Shown here: piece by piece, positions 20,812 to 31,237 of the stretch
Layout of the letters: each line of letters opens with the position of its first letter
Numbering within the stretch: the stretch's first letter is position 1
Translations under genes and position numbers: made by a program
NCBI GenBank assembly: GCA_014529385.2
Contig: CM043942.1
Span: forward strand, 29,138,969-29,202,968
Source: Adiantum capillus-veneris
Taxonomy: Eukaryota > Streptophyta > Polypodiopsida > Polypodiales > Pteridaceae
Length of the DNA stretch: 64,000 bases
Direction: 5' to 3'
Notes under the pieces: generated by a model
What the model was told of the DNA's origin: nothing
What the model saw: the letters and a program-made list of their open reading frames with translations, nothing else
Databases searched by the model: none

Positions 20812-21395
20812 CTCCACACCAAGACGACTTCTCTTTTTTTTCCCCTCGAACAAGATGTCTTCTCCCCTCTTCCTCTTCCTTCCAATGCCTAAAAGATCCT
20901 CCTCATGACATGTACAATTAGGCAAATAGAGAAAACAAACGCTCCCCTTGCTTCTGCATTATGTACAGTGGCAACCTGCAAATTCTACAGATCCATCTTC
21001 AAGCACACTAAAAAATAGTCTTGCTTGGTTGACCTAAGTATTTTTTTATTTCTTGGCTGTATGAGCATAGGGTCCTCAATTGTAGAAACTAGCTAGCTAG
21101 AGATATGGAAATATTAATTGCACTACTCCTTGGTAATCTAGTAGGAGAAATATTCAAACTACTCACATGGTAATCGAGTAGGTCTCCCAACCAGGTGTGC
21201 AAGGATGTAGGGAACGTTGTTTTTCAAGTTACAAGAAAACCATGCCACTAGTTAAACTTTTTGTCATGCAATGAGGAAATGGCACAATTATAGACAATAT
21301 ACTGTACACAATGCAAAAGTGCCATATAGAAGTATGCGGGAAAGTTGGCAATGTGTCTCTTAGAGATTATAACAAACGAAAGTGTGTCGTGTCCA

Positions 21396-21672
21396 TGAAG
21401 TCTAGTTGTGCAATTCAAGCAAACGTATACACATGGAGATTTGGATACAGATAACGAACCTTTACGATTTGTTGACATAGATTTTTTTCTAGACACTAAA
21501 TCATATTGTGTAATTACAACTCTCTAATGTCGTGTCCCCGTTGTCTAGTTGTGCAATTCAAGCAAACATATACACATGAAGATTTGAATATCGATAACGA
21601 AGCTTTACGATTTGTTGACGTAGATTTTTTTCTAGACGCTAAAGCATATTCTGTAATTACAGCTCTCTAATG
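21396..21672 (+). repeat. ~140-bp tandem duplication in module M of unit B
   Basis: Two copies beginning TCTAGTTGTGCAATTCAAGC and ending AATTACA(A/G)CTCTCTAATG, with several differences. Unit A has a single copy (17780-17910), so the duplication happened in unit B. Confidence 0.85.
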
Positions 21673-21717
21673 TTGGGTTTCAAGCCCATGTGGCCCATGC
21701 GAGCTTCCCTCTTATGG

Positions 21718-21748
<31 letters not shown>

Positions 21749-21856
21749 CACTCCTTTTGTCGAGTGGACATACAAACTATAGTAGTTACTTAGAGCTTAT
21801 ATACACACTATAAAAGGTTCATCAATAAAATATAGCTTTGTGTGTTTTTTATTTGC

Positions 21857-21887
<31 letters not shown>

Positions 21888-21890
21888 AGC
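21671..21890 (+). repeat. LTR copy 3 of the unit A/B element, with (AC)n and (CT)n
   Basis: It starts TGTTGGGTTTCAAGCCCATG and carries an (AC)n run at 21721-21748, AATAAAATATAGC near 21825 and a (CT)n run at 21863-21889. Confidence 0.6.
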
Positions 21891-22589
21891 TCGTTCTCTT
21901 TTTCTGCTCGCCCTCCTCTAATGGATTGCGTACGGAAACACCCTCCATAGCCATGAGGACCTCAACAATGTTATCAAAGACCAAGGAGGTCCTTGTTGAT
22001 GGGATTCTAGAGCGTTGCCTCAGTGCGCCAGGGTTCATGGTGTAGAGGTGGTGCCCTTGATGGCGGTTGCAGCTCCAGGCTTGTGGTCGGTGCCTTGGCA
22101 AAATAGTGTTTTAAAATGTTACTCAGAGGGTGCTCATGTGCTACTCAGAGGGTGCAGCATGAGCACCAATGGGTCCTTTGGTTTCCACTTATAGTATCTC
22201 AAGACGCTACTGCCCGAGTTGGTGGTCCCCTATGCCGAGCATTTCAAAATGTTGTTTAACAAGGCAATGTTGTCGGTGAGTTCAAAATGCAATCCTCCCA
22301 AGCAAAGGTTGCTTTTTAAAATGCTCATAAACTTGCATTGAAAATTGACTAGTTTGGTTCCACACGCTTGCAAATGTTTGCTATGTTCCGAAATACTCTT
22401 AAAGCTACGCAGTTGGTGTGAGCTATGCTTGTAAAATTGAATGCTCATCTTGCATGACATCTCAAAAAGTGTTTCCTACCTTTTAGTAGCTATAAAAGAG
22501 CAACTCACCTTGTCAAGAATCCTCCACATGCATTGTAGTGTTCAATAGTAGTTATCCTCATCAAGTTTTTTGGAGATTCAAATTTGACA

Positions 22590-23403
22590 TTTAAAATCGA
22601 CAAGTTTGAAGGATTTGGTTTTCACACATGGAAAATCAAAGTCAAGAGATACGTGATGCGAAAAACCTTTCGAGCATCATCAAGCCTCTTGCAACAGAAA
22701 AATTTGGTACAACATCCATAGTCACTAGAGCTTTATCTACTGATTAACAGAGGAAAGACAAGTAGACATTTGGTATTATTTTGACTTCTCTAGAAGACGA
22801 TTTTATTCATTATCTAAACGATATTACATGTTCAAGCAATGCCTGAATAGAATTAGAAACTCTTTTTAGTGCCAAAACAACGTAAAGATGGAATTATATT
22901 CTATAACCATGAGTGCTGATGAAAATATAGCAGCATTAGCTAATAAGTCAAAGTGTGTCAGTGCATATGTTGAAGCTTCAGTACTTGACAAAGATCTCAA
23001 TGTTGTTTTACTCAATATCTTACTTGCTGTATTTCATCAAATTGTGATTGTCTTAAAGGAGAAAGATCCTTTGCTTTCTCTTAATGGTATTGTTAAACCC
23101 TTGCAAGAAGAGGAGAAAAGAACGCCCCATGATACTTCTTCCATTGTTCCCATAGCACATGCAGTCAATGGATGCACTATTACATCAACTTCCACCATAT
23201 GGTCCACTAGTACTAGATCTTATGCAATTTGTGGACAAAATAATCATCAAAGAAAGGATTGCTTCCCCAAAAATTCTTGTGTTGATTGTGGCAAGAAGAA
23301 TTATCCTTCCAACAAGTGTTTCAAGAAGAACAAAAGTCAGATAAATTTTGTTAATATTGATGCTAATGTACAAATGGTCTTAGTCGAAAGTGATGTCCTT
23401 TAG
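22590..23403 (+). pseudogene. Ty1/copia gag relic, unit B
   Basis: The first half is broken by stops; the last 171 codons (22888-23403) are open. They hold ICGQNNHQRKDC (lacking the first knuckle cysteine) and CVDCGKKNYPSNKC, a zinc knuckle with His replaced by Tyr. There is no protease, integrase or RT downstream. Confidence 0.65.
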
Positions 23404-24209
23404 TTTCAGTTTCTTTATGTTGTCATAGTGCTCCTCTGTGCTAGCAATCCCTAAAAGCCCTTTGAGACATGTTGAAATGTGGATTGCTTATGTGGAAAAT
23501 ATGCATTTTTTTAGCATAATGTCATCGAATATTAGCCGTTGTTGGGCATTAAGCTGCAAAATGCTCTTGTAATAAATATTGTTCTATTGGAGCAATATTT
23601 TTATGGCTGGTAGATTGTGTGTATGTAGTTGGTGGTGTTGTATATTTAGGTCTTATGTGATGTCAACATGAATATGGGAGGAACTATTAGATAGTGTCGT
23701 AGACGTCGAAGGTGAACTGGTGCCTAATGAGTTGGTATTAAGGGTGTCTTTCACTGTTGTCTCTTTGTTGTATTTATATTTATTTACATTAATGATAGGT
23801 TTATTTTGACTGTATATATCTTTTCATCTGACTCCATTTGTTAGATGTTGATTTTCATTATGTATCCATGGTATCTTTGCGGCATTATATTTTACATATT
23901 GTATAATTTTTGGCTTGTTACGTTTCTTGTATGTGGCAATGTATGTGGAGGTAAATTCTGCCAATGATATGTCATCGAGTTGAGCACGACGTGCACAGTA
24001 TTTGTCTATGCTTGTTTTGTAAAAGATTTATGTGCTAGTCGAGTCTACGTGCTGTAGGAGATGTTTTTGCTTGAGAAGCATTGTTCTTTAGTGAGGAGAG
24101 TTTGTGCTAACGAATATAAATTCTCAAGTTGCAATGTAGAGAGGTAGAGAAAGTGCAACATATACTGCTTGTTGTGAGCTTATTTGTTGTGTGTTTAGTA
24201 TTGTGTTTT
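23404..24209. other. No supported gene; expected Helitron helicase absent
   Basis: On the minus strand this is where the PIF1-like helicase of a Helitron should follow the Rep region ending near 24210. No Walker motif or other helicase motif was recognised. Confidence 0.35.
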
Positions 24210-26165
24210 CTATTTTTCAAAGCCTATCAAATGTAGTTGCATTGTTTTGACACAAGAATCAAATTGTTCCTTGATTGCTTTGATGAGTGTGTTATCAGAT
24301 TTTGTTATATATGGGGTGGAACAGGTAGCTGCTCCATGTGCATTTAAAATGTCATGTATATTTGAATTCGCATCCCAAATTTTTGAAATGGTTGGATTGA
24401 AATTATTTGTGTAAATATCTTTGATATATCTTTTCAACAAAAGTGTGGGACATGAGATTGTGGATGTTATAGCTTGGATGTATTCCTCAAAGAGAAGGTC
24501 CATAGATAGGAGCCACTATTTGAACGTAATATCTACTTTATAATATAGTAGCAATAGATTATCTTTAATTTTTTTGCGTTCCTTTTTATTGTTTTGGATA
24601 TCGGTATGTTGAGAATGACAAGGCTTTAAAATCATAGTTAAAGGCATTGGGTAGCAAGGAAAGTCAAATCGGCATCCTTTGCGCTTTTTGAAGCAAGCCT
24701 TCCTATGTTTGTGTGTTTGAATTTCTTGCAAATTTCAAAGGAAGAAGCATGGAATCAATTGTTATATATGTACTTATCAATGAAACGCACAACATCTTCA
24801 TTGGGATCTTTTCCATAAGTAGGAGCATTTTCTATCCATAGTAGTCATGATCATGCTGGCTACCTCGGTTCTAGAACTCGGTTATAAAAAAGTAATCTTT
24901 GAGTTTTCCTAATATAGTTATATCCTTCGTTAGTAGACTTCTCATCCCATTAAAACGGTTTAGGTAAAAGCGGGCTATTGTTATAGGGTCACGTCGGACC
25001 AAATCTCGTATATATGATGCTTCTGTTTGTGTGTTTGTAGGCACAATGGGGTTGAGCTTAGCAAGTGCTGCAATCAAAGGTTCTCAATGTTTCTCAGTCG
25101 TAGAAAATGTAACAAAGAATGTTGTGGTGGCCCAAGCTGTCTAATCATAATGAAGGCATTTTTTTCCAATTTCTCTTTGTAATTAGGTCATGTTCACAAT
25201 GCCTCAAAGTCGCGATATCCAAGTTGAGAAGATAAGATCTTCTCAATGTTAGCATCTCCAACAATTTGTGCAGCCACTAGTTTATTATGATTTAGCTTGG
25301 CTTTGCGCATACGGATCCAAATGGACTCCATGATTTTTTGAGTCATTACTTTGACTATTTTGAAAGAAAGATTCTCTATATGTAGGTAAAATATTCTATC
25401 ATTGTGCATAAGTTTCCATTGAGCCACATGTTGATACCTATGCTTAGCAAGTGTGTGGTATTTACGGGGCTCACCGTAGAAATAGTAGGAAAACTAAGCT
25501 CTTCACAATATTCATCTTTGAAAATACTCAAAGGACTATTTCCCTCAAAAGGAGCTATGATGAACACTTTGCCGTTATGATCTACTACTTGCTGTGATGA
25601 CTCAATTCCATGGAGCATGACATTTGTGGCTAGATTATCTCCTTCTAGTGGTTGATTGTCGTCAACAAAATCGTTAGACAGAGAGTACTTCGGACTATGA
25701 AAATAACTTAGCCACTCGTTTTTTAGAGTATTTTTTTCTTCTTGTATAAAGATGTTTGCAATAGTTGAGTAGTGGCTTTCATTGTAAGCAATGGGTGGAC
25801 AACTCCGGAAAGGTAGCAATGGTTATACTAGAGACTGTGCTTAATACCCACTAGTATCGAGGCTTCATCATGAATGAACCTCGGTATTATTTGTTGTGTT
25901 TTCTTCAAGGGTGCCAAAACGTTAACAACGCTACCTCGTAATCCAAATTGGCCATTGTATATAAGTTTCCTAATTTTGGCAAAAGGTAGCCTGATACTAA
26001 CAAGGCAACTTTTTGTATGATTTAACTTGTCTACTGTATCCAAGGGGGAGTTAAATCCTATGGAATTCAATTGAGTGGGCAATGCACCATGGTCTTTCCT
26101 TTTACGCTCGCAAAAAGTGCATACATAGTTCTCATGTTTCTCGTTGGTTTTAGATCTCCCAAGTG
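24210..26165 (-). pseudogene. Helitron Rep (RepHel N-terminal half) relic
   Basis: Successive minus-strand frames resemble a Helitron replication initiator. 26165-25828 holds CTFCERKRKDHGALP and LRGSVVNVLAPLKK, a DUF6570-like lead-in. 25819-25194 resembles Helitron_like_N (MLPFRSCPP, LMHNDRIFYLHIENLSF). RGSQHDH at 24867-24847 is the HUH-type metal-binding motif, followed after a frameshift by LWIENAPTYG and VVRFIDKYI. 24731-24600 contains TH-KHRKAC and GCRFDFPCYP, and 24500-24300 ISKIWDANSNIHDILNAHGAA then YITKSDNT. The downstream helicase half is missing and several frameshifts are present, so it is inactive. Terminal hairpin and TC...CTRR ends were not found. Confidence 0.8.
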
Positions 26166-27040
26166 TTGATCTATGCCCTTTTTGAGCTTATTGTGAAAAA
26201 AAAAAAAAACATCCTTATTTAGAACCTTGATATATAGGAACATCGTTCGCTATTTTTATGTATTGTTGTATAGCTTTTTTTGGTGGAGAGGCTTGATCAA
26301 TGTCTATGCTCAAGGAAATCATGGGGTGCAATTGTTTTTTAAGTTTTTCTATTTTTGTTGTTATTGCACCTATTTCTAGGGTGGTTCTAGCACCCAAGCA
26401 AGAAATTTGTCTCACGATGGAAATAGGGAGTTCATTTGGTTCCTGGAGAAGCAAAGCTTTCAATGATCCTGTTTTTGGTCCCATGTACGATACTTGTGTT
26501 TGCGCGAGTATCGGCTCTCGCCCAAGTAAAAAAATAGGCAACCACTTCTATCGACAATGAAAATTTTGTGGAATGCTGTTGAATTGACTCCACAATTGAA
26601 TGTTGTCCTTTAGGGTGAAGATATCGGTACACCATAAATATGAACCTTGCATGGAATACTAAATCTAACGGAGATTACATGGATAAAATCAAGCCCAATA
26701 CCAATAGATGATGTGTGGCTATCCAATACTTGGATCTAAATGGAGGAATCATGTTTGTTGGAAGTCAAATGCACCAAGAAAGGTGTCAACATTGGCTTTC
26801 GCTCCAACAATACTCTCACCACATCTACCATGATGCTATTAATTTTTTGCAATGACAAACGCGACTTGATTATTTTATTGAACACAAGGAAAATGATGGG
26901 TGACTAGCTAGGAAAGCACTATCGATATCATTCTGAATGAGAGGTTCAAAAGATGCATCTTGGTTGCTTGAGGAACCCATATACGTATAGTTTTTTTCCC
27001 TTGGCCTATGGGGAGGGAGGAAGGCGCGTAAATGAAACAC

Positions 27041-27042
<2 letters not shown>
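26166..27042. other. Possible upstream Helitron sequence; no clear gene
   Basis: The minus-strand frames 26215-26635 (with EPNELPISIVRQISCLGA) may be the N-terminal part of the Helitron ORF. No defining motif. Confidence 0.3.

Positions 27043-27122
<80 letters not shown>
27043..27122. repeat. (GA)n microsatellite, left part of the element's target
   Basis: 80-bp GA run ending exactly at the left LTR boundary. The run resumes at 36394 beyond the right LTR. Confidence 0.98.
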
Positions 27123-27124
<2 letters not shown>

Positions 27125-27701
27125 CGCTCCTTGCCGCACTGTCGAAGCAAGGGACTTGCCGATACACCGTGTGCGAACCACAAACGGCTCCAAGCACACA
27201 ACAAGCCTAAACTAGCAAGCTCAAGAGAACAAAGGGTGTGTCACTCACCGCTCTACGCTCGCCTTCGTGGTGGATTCCTCGCCGCGATGAAGAAGAAGCT
27301 GCAGTCGTGCCGCGCTCAACCGCTTCGCCGCCGTCGTGCCTTCGTAATGCTCGATCGCACACACACTCTCCCTCTCTCTCTCTCTCACACACACACACAC
27401 AAGGAGGTGAAGAAGAAGAAGATGGAGATGGAGATGGAGCAAGAGCACTCTTCAATTGCACAAATGAGAGAATGAGTAAAAATTAGGTTTAGTTGGCTTT
27501 TATAGGAGCTCACCCCATTCACACTTGGGCGCCCATGCTTAGCCAACTAATCCCTTGAATGTCCCAGTTAAAGTGCGTCTCTCATCGGCGATCACTCTAC
27601 CTTTCCCTATTGGTCCGACAAGCCCGGTACCTGACTCTACCAAATACATAATACACGTCCGTCGTAGGCGATAGGGTGTCCGTGTGCCGTGAGGGTTAAC
27701 A
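27123..27701 (-). repeat. 3' LTR of the gag-protease element
   Basis: On the minus strand it starts TGTTAACCCTCACGG and ends GGAGCGCA. It contains TATAAAA (27498-27504), and a CT plus CA simple repeat near 27370-27402. Confidence 0.92.
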
Positions 27702-27715
27702 TGCCCCCCTTCCTG
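27702..27715 (-). other. Polypurine tract
   Basis: Read on the minus strand: AGGAAGGGGGGCA immediately before the LTR start. Confidence 0.75.
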
Positions 27716-29047
27716 ATGTAGATTTCGTCCTCGGAAGCTATTGAGTTGAAGCTGGTTCGTCGAGGTGGAAGAGCATTTGAGATGAATGTCCTTAGCCTTC
27801 TTCAGTCACTGCAAAATCAAACAACATTGGCACAGTAATGGCATTCTCTTAAAAAGCATATGCAGTTTTAGGTAGACAAATTGATTGGTAAAAGAATTTC
27901 AAACAATTTGTTAGCAATGAACATTAAATTGCAATGTAATCAAATGCATAAACAGATGTAAAGGTAGAAAATTAAACAAGTCTGGGGTCGCTAATTTGAC
28001 GATCGAAAAGCACTAGAGATCGAATATTAATACCATGGGTAAGCTTCTTAATTTTCTCTGGTCAATTAAGTTGTTTAATCGCAAGAGCCAAGTATTCATG
28101 TTCGAGGGCTGACTAGAGGCTATATCTAGAAAACCTTGTAGTTAAGCTACCATAAAAGGAATTTCTCATGAAATCATCGCTTGACTGATTACTTTTTCTT
28201 TGACCCCCCAAAGTCTTTTCACATTGATTCAATTATGATGTGTGTGCTTATTTTGTATGCCTTGGGTTTTTTGCTTTTCAAGGAAAAGCTCCCACACTGG
28301 GAACCTCTAGGGCTCTAGTACCATAGGCAATACATGTGAGTGAAGTACCAAATCAAGCTGAGATTTCTCTTCCAGCTTAAAATTTTACATTGTGGCACTT
28401 TGATTTTTTGCTTGTTCATTTTCAGCATTTAAATTTTGTAACTTTGGGGGGTCATATAACACTGTTACCCTCCCCAGGCTCATCACATTAGTAAACTCCC
28501 TTTATAATACTTAAGCTAAAGGTCAATAGGGTCAAGCCCACTAGAAAGCCCTAGTACATTTCATACAATGCTGCCTAAATCGGATTAAGAACCTAAGTAA
28601 CCATTGCTTATTAGGAAGGCATTCCCCATGGTATTAAGAGAAGATCTCTAATACCTAGCTTGGTCAAACTAGCTTAGTCGGACTGCTTGATTTTTAAACC
28701 TAGACAAGTGATTATGACAAAACATTACATTGAATTAAATGGTTGATACTAAGCAAATGCACTGAATATTATGCTACCAATCACAATCAAGGCAGACAAA
28801 CATGGATGCAAAAAGATAAGGGCAATGCTAATGGACAAGAAACACCTGTTTGTGTTGATGGTCGCGCTTGATTTGAAGGTTCCATGAAGGTCCAAATCCT
28901 ATCAATAGCAACACGCTCCTGTACACACTAGGAAACAAAAGGAATACCTCCAGGAGGCACATCAGTGGGAAAAATTAAAACTCCTAAAAAACAAACTCAA
29001 AACACAATCTAGACCCCTAACCTACCTATCTGTCACCCCTTTTAGAA
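27716..29047 (-). other. Non-coding 3' internal region of the element
   Basis: About 1.3 kb between the last ORF and the polypurine tract. No frame of note and no RT, integrase or RNase H motif. This is where pol would sit in a complete element. Confidence 0.6.
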
Positions 29048-29479
29048 TCAAGGAAAGAGGATATTATATAAACCGGGTGGCCACCCTAAGGCTAGGCCTC
29101 TATCCTCATCATCTAGATAAATAAAATCGTTGTTCGTGAGGCCATAGTCTTCCTCGGTCTCTATTAGTTCCTCTTCATCATCCTCTTGTGCTAGCATGCT
29201 AATCAAGAACCTCGTGATGCGTGGATACTCATCTTGTGCAAAAGAATAAGCATGTGCCATTGGAGACACATTCGCTACTGGGTAGGGATCACTAGTTAGC
29301 CATAGACGTATCAGCCATTCTAACTCCTCAAAATTTCTCTCACATGCAAGGCTCTCTATCAAATCCCATTCGCAAGAAAGTATAGGGTAGCATACGTAGA
29401 ACACTTGTTGAAAAGACAAGGGGTACCTTTCATCAAAAATAGAAGTGCATGCCTCTGGTGAAGTAGCCATTTCTGACAA
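29048..29479 (-). CDS. Unknown acidic 143-residue ORF of the gag-protease element
   Basis: ATG-started, with no stop before 29048. It reads QVFYVCYPIL, CEWDLIESLA, LEWLIRLWLTSDP, an acidic run (QEDDEEELIETEEDYG) and ends LGWPPGLYNILFP. No family recognised. In other plant gypsy elements additional ORFs occur between pol and the 3' LTR; this one shares the sense and position. Its openness in a young element may just reflect age. Confidence 0.4.
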   Translation of the reverse strand: MSEMATSPEACTSIFDERYPLSFQQVFYVCYPILSCEWDLIESLACERNFEELEWLIRLWLTSDPYPVANVSPMAHAYSFAQDEYPRITRFLISMLAQEDDEEELIETEEDYGLTNNDFIYLDDEDRGLALGWPPGLYNILFP

Positions 29480-29558
29480 GACAGATAGATTTGGTTAGGC
29501 CTTTAAAACATAAGAGTTGTTTTTGTGTGTTGCTTGAATTGACACGGTGAATTTGGAC

Positions 29559-29828
29559 TTATATGTAAGATCTGATAGGGTGCTCTCTCATTGCTAGGCG
29601 CTCTTGCTCTTTACTATTTTTGTTTTTTTGTGAGTATAAGGCTATATATATACATTCCCTAAGATCGGAGATTGAGAGGTCAGGGAAAAAGGTTGAGAGG
29701 GAAACAAATGAATGATGACTGTCAGCAAACACTCCCCCCTTCCTTGGGTAGATCATACCGTTTGAAATGAGCTTGTCACCCTTTGAAACCAATTGTTCCA
29801 GTTGGTAATAGGTGAGGATTTTAACCAA
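29559..29828 (-). CDS. Unknown 89-residue ORF of the gag-protease element
   Basis: Starts MVKILTYYQLEQLVSKGDKL and overlaps in another frame the tail of the extension at 29753-30121. No motif. It could be chance. Confidence 0.25.
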   Translation of the reverse strand: MVKILTYYQLEQLVSKGDKLISNGMIYPRKGGVFADSHHSFVSLSTFFPDLSISDLRECIYIALYSQKNKNSKEQERLAMREHPIRSYI

Positions 29829-30121
29829 TAGTTTTCGACCGCCCTATGTGTTTCATCTAGTTGCAAGGGTGGTAAGGTACTCTCCCATGATTTTATTTGC
29901 AACGTTGTTGTAGGTGGTGAACTTACCCCGGAAGGTGCAAACTCTTTCGTGCTTGGATGGATATGTACAGTGGTAGGTGGAGGTTGTGTCGAAGCTTCTA
30001 TTTGCGTATAGGAACTACATGAAGAGCAAGAAGCTTCATTTGATTTCCCTGTTCCTGAGCTAGGTGGAACAAATCGTTCTTTCTTTGGTACCCAAACTAG
30101 CTCGGGAGTGGGTGTGTAGCA
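29753..30121 (-). CDS. In-frame extension after the protease stop (122 codons)
   Basis: After the TAA at 30122-30124 the same frame stays open for 122 codons to TGA at 29753-29755. It begins PTPELVWVPKKERFVPP, repeating the W(V/I)PK motif that occurs three times in the C-terminal part of the preceding ORF, and then becomes Ser/Thr/Pro-rich. The shared motif shows that it was once part of the same protein, or is reached by read-through. Confidence 0.5.
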   Translation of the reverse strand, partial: CYTPTPELVWVPKKERFVPPSSGTGKSNEASCSSCSSYTQIEASTQPPPTTVHIHPSTKEFAPSGVSSPPTTTLQIKSWESTLPPLQLDETHRAVENYWLKSSPITNWNNWFQRVTSSFQTV

Positions 30122-31192
30122 TTATGTGATTGTTTTCTTTCCACGATCATTGATTCGTTTTGGAGCTACAGGATTGGGCTCACTTGGGTCAGGTGATAGG
30201 TAAGAGCACAATCTACATTTTGGCACCCAGATTTGATCATTTCCTTGATAGTAGCCTTGGGCTTCCAATAGTCGTTTAGGGATCCATCGCAACATTTTCT
30301 TACTTTTCTTGGAGCGAGTGGTACGTTTCTTACAAGGCTTCTGTTTTATGGTCACTAAAGAAGCTTTAGGGACCCACTTGTATGTTTTCTTTGTTACCTT
30401 AGGATGAGTCTCGTCGGAAGCGATATGCATTGCTTGTAGCATATTTAAGGGTATAGGCATTTCATCCCCCTCAGGTGTTACCCAGGTCGTCCCCCTATTT
30501 CCCCAAGTGTCTATGGTTGATGCTAGGTGGACCCAATCCACATTGTCTGATTCCGTCATACCCGGTAACACATCCATGTAAGGAGAATCTTGGCCAATGT
30601 CTGTATCCTTCTTACAAGTGTAACAATATTGTAGTGGGGCCGAGTGAACTGTGGTGTCAGAGCGATGATCAATAATGGTTTTACTCCCTAAGGGGTGTAC
30701 CTTACCAGTCACCAAATCCACTCTAAGGACAGAGTCTTGGAATTGCAAATAGACATGATTTTTAGACCAATCATGAACCATTTGTGCTTCCCTCATGAAT
30801 GGTCGTCCTAAAATCATTTCATATGACATAAGGTGTTTAGAGAAATCCATTACAATGAACGTATGTCGTACCTTGTGTCCTAGAACTTTGATCTTAAGAT
30901 CCTTGAGCATCCCCATAGGTTTGGCTATGGTACCATTTGCCATCTTTACCACAATGTTAGTAACACTGAGGCGGGGTTTTCCCATGGATTCCCAACAATC
31001 TTTTGTAACGATGCTAACTCCCGCACCACCATCAAGAATTCCCTTTATAGTTAATCCCTTGGTAGTGATGGGTAGGGTCGCATTAGACTCGTCGCCTTCA
31101 AAATACTGCCCTAATTCGTTAATGGGTACCTCGATCACAAACTCGTGTCCATCTAAGTCAAGTGATTGCACATGATTTTCCTCATCAATCAT
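30122..31192 (-). CDS. Gypsy-type aspartic protease ORF (356 residues)
   Basis: Retropepsin-like domain in residues ~1-150: TIKGILDGGAGVSIVTKDCWE has the catalytic-loop position as D-G-G rather than the usual D-S/T-G, and EMILGRPFM matches the conserved hydrophobic-Gly motif near the domain end. Residues ~150-356 form a basic, Trp-rich tail with WVPK, WIPK and WVPK repeats. It lies in the same frame as the upstream Gag, separated by one TGA and 15 codons, so it may be made by stop-codon read-through. DGG-type proteases are found among plant gypsy-like elements, so inactivity should not be assumed. Confidence 0.8.
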   Translation of the reverse strand: MIDEENHVQSLDLDGHEFVIEVPINELGQYFEGDESNATLPITTKGLTIKGILDGGAGVSIVTKDCWESMGKPRLSVTNIVVKMANGTIAKPMGMLKDLKIKVLGHKVRHTFIVMDFSKHLMSYEMILGRPFMREAQMVHDWSKNHVYLQFQDSVLRVDLVTGKVHPLGSKTIIDHRSDTTVHSAPLQYCYTCKKDTDIGQDSPYMDVLPGMTESDNVDWVHLASTIDTWGNRGTTWVTPEGDEMPIPLNMLQAMHIASDETHPKVTKKTYKWVPKASLVTIKQKPCKKRTTRSKKSKKMLRWIPKRLLEAQGYYQGNDQIWVPKCRLCSYLSPDPSEPNPVAPKRINDRGKKTIT

Positions 31193-31237
31193 AATCGAGT
31201 CAGGCCTATTTGGTTGCGCAAACTGCGGTAATCCCGT

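Larger units (their letters stand above)
20365..23403 (+). repeat. Tandem unit B (module M - LTR - copia gag)
   Basis: Second copy of unit A in the same orientation. It contains an insertion of two (GA)n tracts and a LINE ORF1 fragment (20412-20815), and a local ~140-bp duplication (about 21396-21533 and 21537-21672). Confidence 0.75.
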
